From positions 12,323,898 to 12,387,897 of the forward strand of contig CM037864.1 of NCBI GenBank assembly GCA_021292105.1: a DNA stretch of 64,000 bases. Reading direction: 5' to 3'. A model generated the notes under the pieces. The model was not told the DNA's origin. It was given only the letters and a program-made list of their open reading frames with translations, and ran no database searches. This DNA is from Anadara kagoshimensis. Lineage: Eukaryota; Mollusca; Bivalvia; Arcoida; Arcidae. Positions 33,003 to 43,895 of the stretch are shown in pieces. Numbering within the stretch: the stretch's first letter is position 1; every line of letters begins with the position of its first letter. Both the position numbers and the translations under genes were made by a program.

Positions 33003-33164
33003 AACTGTCAAACGCAAATCTTCTGTATCACAGAACGTTGTTTGCTTGTATGCTTTGTACATGTTCGCTCTTGTTGCGAATTTGAGAAGTTCTTTCACAC
33101 TTGCTCATAGTCTCAGATTCAAATAGCGCGTTTTAGAGCCATCAATATTGGTATAGAGTCGATT

Positions 33165-33505
33165 AATTGGTTTAATGTGTCCCAGTCAAGAATATGTTAC
33201 TTATATCGAGTGAGTGAGTAATGGTGTTTAACGTCCCAGTCAAGAATATTTCACTTATATCGAGACGTCGCCAGCTATAGGCGAAGGTGTAGAAATTTTT
33301 CCCGTGCGTTTCGCTGATGGCATTATACTGCAGGCCTACCGTGATACGGGGCCTCGTTTATTTTAAGTTCCCACCTGAAAGGACAGTGACTTTGCTGAGT
33401 GTTTGGCGATTCACTATCCACTTTCATACCCGGTCGGGTTTCGAACTCACGACCTCCCACTTACGGAGCGAACACTCTACCAACTGAGCTACCACAGTGG
33501 TACTT
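33165..33505 (-). mobile_element. SINE-1 copy with repeated tail
   Basis: A tail piece at 33180-33205 precedes a complete copy from GTGAGTAATGGTGTTTAACG to the head complement CTCTACCAACTGAGCTACCA at 33474-33493. Confidence 0.85.
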
Positions 33506-33594
33506 ACCTATATCACATGCCACATGCAGATTTAATAAATATATTTGAAAGCCTGTTGAACTGGTACCATGCCCAACGATAAATAAATTGATTA

Positions 33595-33885
33595 AACAGG
33601 GTTTCCCAGTCAAGAATATTTCAGTTATTTCGGGATTCTAGAAACTAAAATGCCATTCTGATCTTTAAATTGCACTTCGGGCAATGTGGAGGGAGAGCTT
33701 CCTACTGCTGTGACATATGGCATCGGTTTAAAGGATCTCTTCCGGTGGACCCACGATCTACATTTCTAAACTAATCTTGAGTGCTTTGCCAAAGAACCAT
33801 CACTACCTACTTTATTTGGACAGACCCAGCCAAGGCTCAACCCCGACCTCAAATACCGGTTGATCACTCTACCAACTTTATTGAT
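33595..33885 (-). mobile_element. SINE-1 copy, decayed
   Basis: GTTTCCCAGTCAAGAATATT at the left; GGCTCAACCCCGACCTC and ATCACTCTACCAACTTTATT at the right. Confidence 0.6.
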
Positions 33886-33913
33886 GCCATAATTGAGAAC
33901 ATTTAAAAAGCAA

Positions 33914-34772
33914 TGTGGGGAACCCACGTGACTTTTTGATAAGGTGCACATAAAAAAATCAAGGAAAACCGCTCGCTTCAGGTAAGTTTTTCTGTTGTTA
34001 TTTTCTTAATTTAAAACGTACCTGTTCCAAACAAAGCGCACGGAAGTTCTGGAATAGAGCGCTATCAGGAATTATTGACGTTAGAATCACACATTTAGCC
34101 GTTTTTCAGTGATGCTCGAACAAAGTATTTCCCACGGCAAAATTCTGTGGATAAGGTACACACATTTTTCGCTATTCTGTTACTTTTATCAAATATTCTA
34201 ATGAACCCGAGTTTATCGGGAATTATATCTAAAGGAATACATCTGTACGAGATTTTCGTCAGTCCGTCTGACTTTAAAACGCATCCATTTGGAATTTAAT
34301 TGAGACTTAATATTTTAGATAAGGTACACACAACTTTTTAAGTAGATATCGTACACACATTTTTTTACAGAAATGCTTGTGAATACTTATTTCTTTCGAT
34401 GTAATAACTTGTTTTTAAACATTACTTTCAGGTATGGCCTCCGCATCCACTTCAAAGTCCCCTTTAATATGCAAGTACTGCGGTAAATTGTACAAACAGA
34501 GTGCTAGTCTGTCGCAGCATGAACGAAGACATACTGGGACTGCCACCTACAGCTGTTGTGGAAAGCAGTTTTTTTTCAAATGCGACTTTAAAAAGACACC
34601 AATGTAGTAGCCACGGCATGAACAAGTCGTATGTGTTTGTCAAGTGTGGCAAGAGTTTTTCTACGGGTAGTGATTTAAAACGCCATGAAAGAAGAGAAAC
34701 AGAGAACTGAAAGTTAACTGCGAAATATGTGGATACAAAGAAGAAGACGTTTCAAAAATGAAAGACCACATG
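33914..34772 (+). repeat. Left arm of the zinc-finger inverted duplication
   Basis: Matches the reverse complement of about 36340-37219. The 520 bp upstream of the two start codons align without any length change, with about four substitutions seen by eye, and include a 450 bp intron of equal length in both arms. Confidence 0.85.
34434..34772 (+). pseudogene. Broken copy of the small C2H2 zinc-finger gene
   Basis: It follows the same untranslated exon (ending CTTCAG at 33981), 450 bp intron and acceptor TTTCAG as the intact copy at 36699-36259. The frame starts MASASTSKSPLICKYCGKLY and keeps finger 1, but the T homopolymer in finger 2 has 8 bases (34569-34576) against 10 in the partner. This shifts the frame into a stop at 34605-34607 after 57 codons. 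Further on a run is short by one A (GAAACAGAG versus GAAAACAGAG), a second shift. Similarity to the partner ends near 34772, before the last finger. It is a pseudogene, or at most makes a one-finger peptide. Confidence 0.8.
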
Positions 34773-35391
34773 TCAACTTTGGCAAATCCATTTAAGAGCA
34801 TGACAGTGAATATAGATCCAGTGCTTATTCTGTACTAGTGCAGTTGTTGCACCGGTATCGGAGTATATTGAGCTGAAGTTAGGCGCAGTGCTTATTACTA
34901 ATACTTGTCAATATAATAAATAGACAGTCTCATAAAGTTGTTGCTTTTCTTTGTTTCATCGGACTACTCCTAAATATACGTCATGACTATAACGTTAAAT
35001 AAATTCTCTTGAGCATGGTGAGGTGAGGTAAATTGTGTTTAACGTCGTATCGGCAATACTTCAGACATTTGCGATGAGTTCATTATAATTCACTGAACTT
35101 TTCATATGTACATAGTAGCTGAGATGCATGTGTTTATGGGCTGCTTATTCTAGCCATAATTAACTTTTATAGTACTAGCTCAATGCCACAGCTGAACATG
35201 ACTACTATCAGACCATTTATCTGATTTTAGACCGGCCTGTCTACATTTTAGTCGCCTTTTCCGAAAAGTATGCCGATACTGAGGGCCAATTCTGCCCCGG
35301 ACACCCTAAGGGGTTACTGGCTCAAGGATGCAAGTCCCCTTGGGAATCTGGATAAGTATCATCATGCTTGTCGTAAAAGACCTCCAAAATG

Positions 35392-35422
<31 letters not shown>

Positions 35423-36258
35423 CACAGAGTGGCATAAATATTTAAACTATCGAAACTTTTTCTGGCCAAGAAATAGTGAAATAATCTTGATGCAAAATTT
35501 AACACCATTACTCCACTCTACTAAAGGACGCAATATATAGACTGACTTTATTCGATGACCCTAATCTACGATTCCCATGTCACATGGATGAACTTATGTC
35601 ATTGAAGATTTCATGGTAACTGGCTAGATGAACATCTCCAATGAAATGTTCATTCGAGATAAGCTAAATTTGTTCCATTCTCAAAAGTTCTATCGCTAGA
35701 TAAAATTTGGTCTCGATTTCCTTTTCTTTTTAATTTCCCTTTCGAACTCTTTATGTAAATTTCGTATCAAATGTTTGTTTCATTCATTTATCATCTACTT
35801 ATATGAGAAAGGTTGTCAGCCTAGCTACCTACAGTGGACCAAAAATTCCATTATGGAATGCAGAAAATTAACTGTTTTATCTGTTACCATGAAATAGCAG
35901 ATTTAAATAAATACTGTATTTCCATTTCGTTGATTCATAAAGTGAAGGAGCTGAATGTTAGTGTGTTTTTTTACCTATTAATTGAATTAAATTGAAATTT
36001 TAAAATAGAGAATGAGCGAAATAGAATCATTTATTTAAAACATATATAGGAAATAACAATTTTTATCACAATTATGTAGAAAAAAAAAACCATGATCCAA
36101 AAAGTGATCATTCCTTGAACACAACTCATATAATCAATATATGATAAACTAAAAATACCACAGACTCTGGTTTGGGCTTTGCTTTTAACGGAAAATAAAA
36201 AAAAATCCATAAGTTATACAATTGTAATGCTTCAAAAATCAAAAGTAATCATCATATA
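34773..36258. other. Spacer between the inverted zinc-finger copies
   Basis: Contains an unclassified repeat-like block (35025-35380, TAACGTCGTATCGGCAATAC), a (CA)n microsatellite at 35393-35421 and AT-rich sequence. No gene is seen. Confidence 0.5.
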
Positions 36259-36699
36259 TCAATGTTTTTCTTTAGTGTGACGACTTAAACCACTCGTATA
36301 TCTGTACGACTTTCCACACAACCTACACGTATGGCATCTGCTTCCAGTATGCTTGGACATGTTGTCTTTTATTTTTGAAACGTCTTCTTCTTTGTATCCA
36401 CATATTTTGCATTTAACTTTCAGTTCTCTGTTTTCTCTTCTTTCATGGCGTTTTAAATCACTACCCGTAGAAAAACTCTTGCCACACTTGACAAACACAT
36501 ACGACGTGTTCATGCCGTGGCTACTAAATTGGTGTCTTTCTAAAGTCGCATTTGAAAAAAAAAACTGCTTTCCACAACAGTTGTAGGTGGCAGTCCCAGT
36601 ATGTCTTCGTTCATGCTGCGACAGACTAGCACTCTGTTTGTACAATTTACCGCAGTACTTGCATATTAAAGGGGACTTTGAAGTGGATGCGGAGGCCAT
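36259..36699 (-). CDS. Small C2H2 zinc-finger protein, 146 aa
   Basis: The frame is intact from ATG 36699 to the stop at 36259. Finger 1 (residues about 13-33: CKYCGKLY, LSQHERRH) is canonical. Finger 2 (CCGKQFFFSNATLERH) lacks the usual two residues between its cysteines, and finger 3 (VKCGKSFSTGSDLKRHERRE) lacks its first Cys. Finger 4 begins CKICGYKEEDVS and finger 5 is complete (CRLCGKSYRYTSGLSRHTKEKH). A HTGTATY linker is present. The 5' UTR is split by an intron (37151-36702, GTAAGT...TTTCAG). Target and role are unknown; a nuclear nucleic-acid binder is inferred. A recently made, broken inverted copy lies 2 kb away. Confidence 0.75.
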   Translation of the reverse strand: MASASTSKSPLICKYCGKLYKQSASLSQHERRHTGTATYNCCGKQFFFSNATLERHQFSSHGMNTSYVFVKCGKSFSTGSDLKRHERRENRELKVKCKICGYKEEDVSKIKDNMSKHTGSRCHTCRLCGKSYRYTSGLSRHTKEKH

Positions 36700-37219
36700 A
36701 CCTGAAAGTAATGTTTAAAAACAAGTTATTACATCGAAAGAAATAAGTATTCACAAGCATTTCTGTAAAAAAATGTGTGTACGATATCTACTTAAAAAGT
36801 TGTGTGTACCTTATCTAAAATATTAAGTCTCAATTAAATTTCAAATGGATGCGTTTTAAAGTCAGACGGACTGACGAAAATCTCGTACAGATGTATTCCT
36901 TTAGATATAATTCCCGATAAACTCGGGTTCATTAGAATATTTGATAAAAGTAACAGAAAAGCGAAAAATGTGTGTACCTTATCCACAGAATTTTGCCGTG
37001 GGAAATACTTTGTTCGAGCATCACTGAAAAACGGCTAAATGTGTGATTCTAACGTCAATAATTCCTGATAGCGCTCTATTCCAGAACTTCCGTGCGCTTT
37101 GTTTGGAACAGGTACGTTTTAAATTAAGAAAATAAAAACAGAAAAACTTACCTGAAGCGAGCGGTTTTCCTTGATTTTTTGATGTGCACCTTATCAAAAA
37201 GTCACGTGGGTTCCCCACA
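36340..37219 (-). repeat. Right arm of the zinc-finger inverted duplication
   Basis: Mirror of 33914-34772, including the non-coding exon ending at 37152. Homology starts abruptly at CAATGTGGGGAACCC in both arms. Confidence 0.85.
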
Positions 37220-37263
37220 TTGAAAAGGCGACTTAAAGAAAATATTGTGATTGTATAATATTT

Positions 37264-37455
37264 TTATACCCCGCAAACGAAATCTGTCTGTCTGTCCGTC
37301 CAAATATCGTGTCCGCTCAATATCTTCCATGTCTAGGGATGGATTTTGATCAAACTTAGAAAAAATATAAACCAACATGAAACGATGTGTCGCATACCAA
37401 ATTTATTTGCATAAGTCAAAGGTCAAGGTCATGAGGTCAAGAGACAGTTCTAGTT
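37264..37455 (-). repeat. Dispersed GACGGAC-containing repeat
   Basis: ATACCCCGCAAACGAAATCT, TGTCTGTCCGTCC and AAAGGTCAAGGTCATGAGG, the reverse of the 32740 copy. Confidence 0.6.
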
Positions 37456-37680
37456 TTCATTGCTGTGGTTCAGCTATTTGTAATCTGTTGGTAAATGTTC
37501 GCGGCCATATGAAACATAGCCTTATTTATAAGGGAAATTAAATAGTTCTTGTTGTACTTAAATACTTATCTCCACCGCCTTTCGAGAGAGGTTTATTAAA
37601 ATCGAACTTCCGACCGCCCTTCTGTCCGTCCAGACTCTTCTTGTCCACAGCAATCCTTCAAAACTATGAAACACGATTTT

Positions 37681-37681
37681 A

Positions 37682-37723
<42 letters not shown>
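37681..37723. repeat. Poly(A) run
   Basis: About 43 uninterrupted A residues. Confidence 0.95.
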
Positions 37724-37725
<2 letters not shown>

Positions 37726-38039
37726 TGCCAAATATTAACATTGATAGGAGATGCGCATATCATTAACTTGAACCCAAGTTCATAGGAGTTATGGGCCTTT
37801 GAACATATATAAGTGCAACGCACAAAACGAACCTACTGACATAACATGAATAACAATAAACAGATATTGTTTTTCGATTTGCACTGCAACTTGTAAAGGC
37901 AAACAAAATTGACCTGTCCACTTGAAAAATCATTAAGAATATTCATATAGAAGAATCCATCCGATGCATTGGTATTGTTAGGATTCGCAGTCAATATACA
38001 CATTGCATGTTTCCCTTTATGTTGACGGGAAATGATAAG

Positions 38040-38396
38040 ATGTTAGTCTTAAAATCCGAGGTCTCTCATCGCTATGAGTTCGAGTTTCGCTCAGACCACA
38101 TGTCGGAAAGTGAACTTTCCTTGCCATTGGCCTTTACTGGTTCACCTGGTATCGGTATAATTGACTGGGGCGTGGTACGATTGTCTGCGGCGTATTGACT
38201 CGGTGAGCTAGCACCTTAAATTCGCCCTTAGTGCGCGCTAGTACAAGTCAGACGATACAGCACACTCGAACTTCACATGCATACACGAACTTGTTCATAG
38301 ACTTATCCATAGAGATTAATAAAGTAGTTATAATCGCAAATAGCTGAAAAATTGCTGATGCGCTGTTAAGCAACATTCAACCAACCAACCAACCTT
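38040..38396 (+). mobile_element. SINE-2 copy, 5' truncated
   Basis: Starts within the head (GAGGTCTCTCATCGCTATGA, GAGTTCGAGTTTCGCTC), body GCCTTTACTGGTTCACCTGG and tail GATGCGCTGTTAAGCAACAT, then (CCAA)n. Confidence 0.75.
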
Positions 38397-38440
38397 TATG
38401 TTGACGGAATAAGCACAGGTGTTTCCTGTGTTAAAGTACT

Positions 38441-38695
38441 GGCCCCGGTTTCACAATCATTCCTTAGCTACAATTTTCCTTAACTTAAATTTAGCAAATG
38501 GTAATCTCTTTTGGAACTACTGATGAATATTTTTTGTCAAAGCTAATTGAAATGTTTAAATTTAGAAGTGATCTTAAAAATGACATCTTAAATTCCCAAA
38601 TATCTTGAAAATTAACAAAATTATAAAAATTTGCAATTTTGCAAAATTCAAGTTAAGGAAAATTTTAGCAAATGAATGATTGTGAAACCGGGGCC
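38441..38695. mobile_element. MITE-A copy 4
   Basis: GGCCCCGGTTTCACAATCAT at the left, GATTGTGAAACCGGGGCC at the right. Confidence 0.85.
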
Positions 38696-38928
38696 TGGTT
38701 CATAATTAATATTTAAATGAAAGGTCAAGCAGACAAGTCAATGTTGTTTGCCTTTAAATCCCTTATATTAAGAACATCCCCTTTCCGTAATCCTGATGTT
38801 GGCATTTACAAGTACCACTGGTAACATGTGATATACAATTAGTTCTGAATCATTGTAACGTAAATCGCATATTGAATGAAAATATGCAAACACAAAGCAA
38901 TGAAGGAGTGTAAAGATTTCTGGTACAA

Positions 38929-39135
38929 GATTAACCTGTCCGCTTAACCTTTAATTAAAATATTTATTATGGACGAGTACGTTTATGTAAAAGGAACGTA
39001 ATTGTTAATTTAATCTAAATAATGGGTATGAATAAATTAGCTTTTTTTTGATACATGTATGTTTTTATTGTGAATCCTAACTGATAGCGAGTGGATGCTC
39101 ATTTTTCCATGAAGGTCAAGGGGACAGGTTTAAGT
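38929..39135. mobile_element. MITE-D copy 2, decayed
   Basis: Left GATTAACCTGTCCGCTTAAC, right GAAGGTCAAGGGGACAGGTT. About 207 bp with ATTATGGAC inside, as in copy 3. Confidence 0.55.
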
Positions 39136-39469
39136 TTGTCTATTAACAAAATTGTTTCCTTTTGCGACAGGAAATAAGCAAAACGTCATCCAATTAAACC
39201 GACCAATAAGTGATTAGTCTGTGTTCTTTGGCATTATTATTTAATTGTGCTGTCACGACACCAAAGAAGACGAGCCAAAAACAAGGACAGACCAAGGTAT
39301 GGTTGTGGGACTCAAGTTGTGTTATTTATAATAGCCTATTACGTCATTGGTTACCCCCAACTCCTGTGCCTTTGGAAGATTTTGGAGCAGCACGTTAATG
39401 AATTTTGAATAGGCTGTAAAATAACATTCAAGGGAATAGACGTCCCCTAGCATAGCAATTTAATCAGAA

Positions 39470-39560
39470 ATATAACTGTCAAAAACAAATATATACCAAT
39501 CCATGTCCAATTCACAATCCCAAAAGCAAAAGAAAAGTTTCCATCAGGGCGGAATGAATA
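39470..39560 (-). repeat. Dispersed repeat R1 copy
   Basis: ATACCAATCCATGTCCAATT and TTTCCATCAGGGCGG. Confidence 0.45.
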
Positions 39561-39749
39561 AAATACAATTTCCATAGATGCTTGTCGTTTGGTATAGCCA
39601 AACAACATTGACCTGTCCGCTTGACCCTTCATTAGGAATTTTAATGATTTTTTTCTTACAAAATACTTCTTACTTGCAGATTAAGTCAGGTAATTATGTA
39701 TAACATAAACATAAGTACACGGCATATCACCCGTGATTTCGATTTGGTT

Positions 39750-40185
39750 GATTGAAATTGTGATTTTACGTCACAGTCAAGAATATTTCACTTACATCGA
39801 GACGTCATCAGCTATAGATAAAGTGGCGAAATTTTGACCTTTGCAATGCGCTTAGAATAATACCCGTGTGCTGGGAGGGTTCTTTAACGTGCCACGTCTG
39901 TCGTGACCCGGGGCTTCGGGTTTAAGGTCTCCTCCGAGACTTGCTTTTCTAAATACCGAGCGCTTGGTGAAAGAACAGTCACTACTTATTTTCAAGTCTT
40001 AGACCACGTCTGTCGTGACCCAGGGCTTCGGGTTTAAGGTCTCCTCCGAGACTTGCTTTTCTAAATACCGAGCGCTTGGTGAAAGAACAGTCACTACTTA
40101 TTTTCAAGTCTTAGACCAGGGTTCGAACCAACAACCTCCCTCTACGAAGCGAGCACTCTACCATTAAGCTACCGTAGTAGTCAAT
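39750..40185 (-). mobile_element. SINE-1 copy with an internal 113 bp tandem duplication
   Basis: Tail complement at 39770-39800 (CACAGTCAAGAATATTTCAC), head complement CACTCTACCATTAAGCTACC at 40155-40175. The block 39892-40004 is repeated almost exactly as 40005-40117. Confidence 0.85.
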
Positions 40186-40329
40186 TTCGTTTTGATGCGT
40201 GGTGCTAATTAATTTAACATTTTGTTATTTTAGTTTCTGTTTTTCCGAAATTCTCACGTGACTAAACGTTTAAAATACTTCAGTTTAAGCAAGAGTTAAT
40301 GTAAAAAGTCTTCTATCAAATTCGCCACA

Positions 40330-40495
40330 CCTCTTTGGTATAATACAACACAAAACTCACGATGGTTTACATTTGTGCCATCTTTAGACACTGGAGTTAT
40401 AGAGCGACGGACGACAGACGGAAAGTCGGACGGCTGGAAAGGGTAATTCATATATTACATTGAACTTCGTTTTCGGGGGTATCGATCGGGTATAA
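40330..40495 (+). repeat. Dispersed GACGGAC-like repeat, decayed
   Basis: GAGCGACGGACGACAGACGG and ACTTCGTTTTCGGGGGTATC. Confidence 0.45.
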
Positions 40496-40850
40496 TTAAA
40501 TATGTGAACAAATTAGATTTATAGTTTTATTTGTGACCAAATCCATGAATTGCAAATACAATCAAATAATAAGTAAATAAACGTTAACTTTGTCTTCAGA
40601 AGACAACAGAAACCCCATTCATTTTATAATAATAAAAATACGGAAACGCGTTGCTCTCTGCGGAAATATTAAATAAATTTATTTACCAACTACCTGTCCA
40701 GAAATTTTCGAAAATGAAGAAGAAGATGTAAAATAATTAATTAAACTCGAAGCCCAAAATGTGTTTAAATCGAGAGTTTAAAACAAAATGCAATGAATAG
40801 CCCCGAATGTTAGCACTATTTTTGGTCCGGTCTTCAGATCAATGCTGATT

Positions 40851-41639
40851 TTATCGGTAATGATTCGGGTCTTTATTAATGTGTAGGTGGCTTCCTGATC
40901 GACTTATCAATATTTCCGATTGTGGTTCCCCTTCACTACAGTCTCCGGGAACGAAGTTTCCATGGTGACATCTGAGTTTACATCCGCTGGTACGTGTCTT
41001 GAATGTAAGACTACCATCTTCGTATGTTTTCCCCATAAAGTGACACTTCTTTGGAGGTGCCACGTGTACAATATGAGGTTTATTTGCAAGCTTAGTCAAA
41101 TCTGGAATTTCTACAACTTCGTCTTTTTCAGCTTTCGGGACTTTGGCGGGTACGTGTAATCCGTGTATAATGTGTTTTCGCGGATGGTTATATGTTCCGT
41201 GTAAAACATGTCCAGTTTTCGAAGCAACAACACTTGGGTGAACTTTGACCTTTGGATTTGGTTGTTTTATCCCTGTATCCACGTTGTGTTCTTTATTTAT
41301 AGCACCTGCTTTTATTTCTTCTTCGATAATTTTAAGCGGGTCCATTTTAGGTTTAACCGTTTTCACTTTTTCCGCGGTATTAACGTTCGCTTCCTTGTTC
41401 GTTTTCGTTTTAGAAATTCTCTCCATTAAATCCAGTTCCGCATTTTCATCACAATGAATCATATGGTTTTTCAAATTATTAACATCTAAAATAATATTAG
41501 CTCTGTTACACTTACATTCCCATTTTAAATCCGAGCGCATCGTGCACTTGATTCCGAGAACGGGCGTAGCACCACAGACATTAAAACTCCACAAAGTCAA
41601 AATTAAAGAAACATAACAAAAAGTTCTTCTTACCGCCAT
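40851..41639 (-). CDS. Secreted cysteine-containing protein, 262 aa, unrecognised
   Basis: The start chosen is the ATG at 41639, preceded by AGCGCCTTCAAG and a possible acceptor TTTTAG at 41663; the open frame runs further upstream but without a better start. Residues 1-23 or so (MAVRRTFCYVSLILTLWSF) form a signal peptide ending near CGATP. The mature part has an N-terminal four-cysteine patch (IKCTMRS, WECKCNR, HMIHC). A long lysine/proline/histidine-rich linker follows, then a C-terminal half with KKCHFMGKTYEDGSL, GCKLRCHHG and GDCSE, a spacing reminiscent of a partial von Willebrand C motif. The total is eight mature cysteines. I do not recognise the family. It is intact, ending NHYR. An AATAAA (minus strand) lies near 40682. 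Confidence 0.75.
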   Translation of the reverse strand: MAVRRTFCYVSLILTLWSFNVCGATPVLGIKCTMRSDLKWECKCNRANIILDVNNLKNHMIHCDENAELDLMERISKTKTNKEANVNTAEKVKTVKPKMDPLKIIEEEIKAGAINKEHNVDTGIKQPNPKVKVHPSVVASKTGHVLHGTYNHPRKHIIHGLHVPAKVPKAEKDEVVEIPDLTKLANKPHIVHVAPPKKCHFMGKTYEDGSLTFKTRTSGCKLRCHHGNFVPGDCSEGEPQSEILISRSGSHLHINKDPNHYR

Positions 41640-41898
41640 CTTGAAGGCGCTTCTTGTGAAAACTAAAATAATATTAATGTTGTTAGTTATGGTTTTTTGG
41701 CGGCGACAGCTGCTTTTCTGTATGATTGGATTTGAAAAACACGCACTTGACTTATCCACGCGGTTAAGCTGATCTTTTAAACAGGTTTGATGTGTAATTA
41801 AGCGTACAAACAAATAGTTTTCGTCAGCTACTTGATCTTTTAACTGTTTATTGATTGAACAATTTAAAATCTCATATATCAAAATGAAAATTCGAAGA

Positions 41899-42142
41899 GT
41901 ACATGCAAGTCGTCGAAAGTTTAACAATAAGCGAAAGAATTATATATACATTGTACATGTATTGCCGAATCGCCGGGCAGCTCGTATCTGCCCCTCGAGA
42001 GCTGAATGTGTCCACAGCTTTTCGGCAGCTGCTATTTATCAGTCGGCAGTTTTCGGTCAAGATCTCTTAGCAACCAGGCAGCTCAACTTCGGCTTCCTTT
42101 TCGTAAGCCCAGTGTTAAACTTTCGACAGGCGTGTACTGTAG
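41899..42142. mobile_element. MITE-C copy 2
   Basis: Left GTACATGCAAGTCGTCGAAA, right TTTCGACAGGCGTGTACTGT; about 40 bp inverted ends. Confidence 0.65.
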
Positions 42143-42629
42143 ACAACATTAACGCAAAAGAGCAATGGAATTTCACAAAAACAAGCGATTATCTGAAAGA
42201 TTGACGTGCAGTAATGGTGTTAACGCCTTTGTCAAGATTATTCACTTGCATCGATACATAATATATGATTAAAATTTCAAAGGGACACAACTCTGACAAA
42301 TTTGCACAGTTTCACTCTGGTATACGCTGTAATACCGTGGATGTATACCCAGTTAAGTGATTCAATTCAAAAAATGGTATATGACAAAAACAACTACCAT
42401 TTTGAGCATTACAGACGGACTACGTATATATACGGTATACATATATGGTAAGCCGTAGTCCGTTAATGAAAATTAATAACGTTTTTCGAGATGACAACTT
42501 TATTAAATAATACACAATGAATTCAAATTAAATTAAACTGAAAATGAAAAATTAATCAAACCCTCCTAATTGAAAATTCCAATAATACTAAACTTCAGAA
42601 AGAACCTAGTAAACAATCAAGACTATAGG
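42143..42629. other. Non-coding stretch
   Basis: A SINE-1 tail fragment at about 42210-42260 (GTAATGGTGTTAACGCC) and a short inverted pair (GACGGACTACG near 42414, CCGTAGTCCG near 42455). No gene. Confidence 0.4.
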
Positions 42630-42848
42630 TCAACAACATTGACCTGTCCGCTTGACATTTAATTTGACTATTTTTTATGGACCAATGCATTTATGTTCAG
42701 AAAACACAGGTGTTGATTTTGTCTATATCACGAGAAACATGTGTATTGCTTATGTATTAACTAACACTACCCATGTATCCAGTGAATCGTCGTATATGAA
42801 TACAACTATTCCTATTCAAAGGTCAAGCGGACAGGTCAATGTTGTTAG
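42630..42848. mobile_element. MITE-D copy 3, intact
   Basis: Left TCAACAACATTGACCTGTCC, right GGACAGGTCAATGTTGTTAG. TIRs of about 30 bp; 219 bp. Confidence 0.8.
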
Positions 42849-42981
42849 CCAATACTTATCTCTATGGCGTTAGGGAAATGGTCATTTTCTAAATAAACAA
42901 AACCATCTGTTAAATTAAAAGTTTTGTTCGTTTCAATATAGATTCAAAGTCCAGCGTCTAATCGGGTATATTAAGCACAGA

Positions 42982-43205
42982 GTACAGTCCGGTCCAAAGC
43001 TTAACACTGAGCTAACGAATAACTGCCGAGTCGCCAGCTCATTTAAGTCCTACGTTTGCCAGTTTGTGTTTATCTCTTTCATATACATGTATCTCTTGTC
43101 AGCTTTTCGGTTACAACGCTATTTATATCCTGCCCACTCTGTACCCGAGCCTTGACTCCTTGTCGTTAGCCCAGTGTTACACTTTCGACAGGTCTGTATT
43201 GTACC
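42982..43205. mobile_element. MITE-C copy 3
   Basis: Left GTACAGTCCGGTCCAAAGCT and AACACTGAGCTAACGA, right TCGTTAGCCCAGTGTTACAC and TTTCGACAGGTCTGTATTG. Confidence 0.75.
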
Positions 43206-43296
43206 AACAACATGTTCACAAGGTGTGTTCGGGTGTAATATATGTAGCAAAACGGTATCATACCATTAGCGAGTAATCGGGTGCATTTAGCATAGC

Positions 43297-43306
43297 TTTA
43301 TATATT
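43297..43306 (+). promoter_or_regulatory. TATA-like box of the IgGFc-like gene
   Basis: TTTATATATT lies 18 bp before the ATG at 43315 and about 30-40 bp before the in-frame ATG at 43336, which would favour the second start if it is functional. Confidence 0.35.
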
Positions 43307-43314
43307 GCTGAACA

Positions 43315-43405
43315 ATGGTGGCAAAAAGTGCCAGCATGCTTCATACGATCCTTCAATTTTATTACTGGATATCAATATATGTACTAATATATTGTACAAA
43401 CCTTG
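43315..43405 (+). CDS. IgGFc-binding-domain-like membrane protein, exon 1 (signal peptide)
   Basis: From ATG 43315 (or 43336) the frame reads MVAKSASMLHTILQFYYWIS and then YVLIYCTNLG, a signal peptide. The exon ends CTTG|GTAAGT in phase 1, matching the phase of the acceptor at 46186. The assembled gene (43315-43405, 46186-46877, 47648-47983) encodes 372 residues: signal peptide, an extracellular region with more than a dozen N-glycosylation sequons, one membrane helix and a short basic tail. This exon was found by phase and signal logic rather than homology, so it is the least certain part of the model. Confidence 0.6.
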
Positions 43406-43769
43406 GTAAGTACTAGATTTGAGTAAAATTTATGTTTATATTATTTCCTTTTATCTGCAGCAAAACAAAACAAAAGTTTTCCTGCTTATGGTGCATTTGT
43501 TTCACAATTAACACGCTATTGTAAAGCTTATTTCCACCACAGGAACGAAAAAAGTTGCTTATAAATAAACTGTTTACCCGGAGATTTTGCAAGCCTACAA
43601 GTAGCCGTATCAAGGCCTTTAATATAATAATGCCTGTCATTACAATGTTGTTAATAAGTATGATGTGTCCAGGATTACCCTGGATATATATTTTCACTCT
43701 CAATTTTGATTGATCACGTGGTGGATGCAGCTAGGTAAACATGTTGTGCTTACCGTTACGAAGAACGCA

Positions 43770-43895
43770 GTCTCACTTCCCTGGTGGAATTTCAGGTGAT
43801 TGGCCTAATTTGTCGGTTTCTACTTCTAAGTTTTTACTTTGCTTTTGGATTGTGAATCGGACATGAATTGTATGCTTGTTTTTGACAAATAAACC
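43770..43895 (+). repeat. Dispersed repeat R1 copy
   Basis: CACTTCCCTGGTGGAATTTC and GCTTTTGGATTGTGAATCGG. Confidence 0.5.

Larger units (their letters stand above)
37898..38752. mobile_element. MITE-D copy 1, split by two later insertions
   Basis: Left GGCAAACAAAATTGACCTGT with CCACTTG, right CAAGCAGACAAGTCAATGTT with GTTTGCC, inverted. The 855 bp contains a SINE-2 (38040-38396) and a MITE-A (38441-38695). Without them about 240 bp remain, the size of the intact copy at 42630. Confidence 0.65.

Noticed and set aside
41851-42204. 117-codon plus-strand frame
   Set aside because: It lies across MITE-C copy 2; no family likeness and no splice context.
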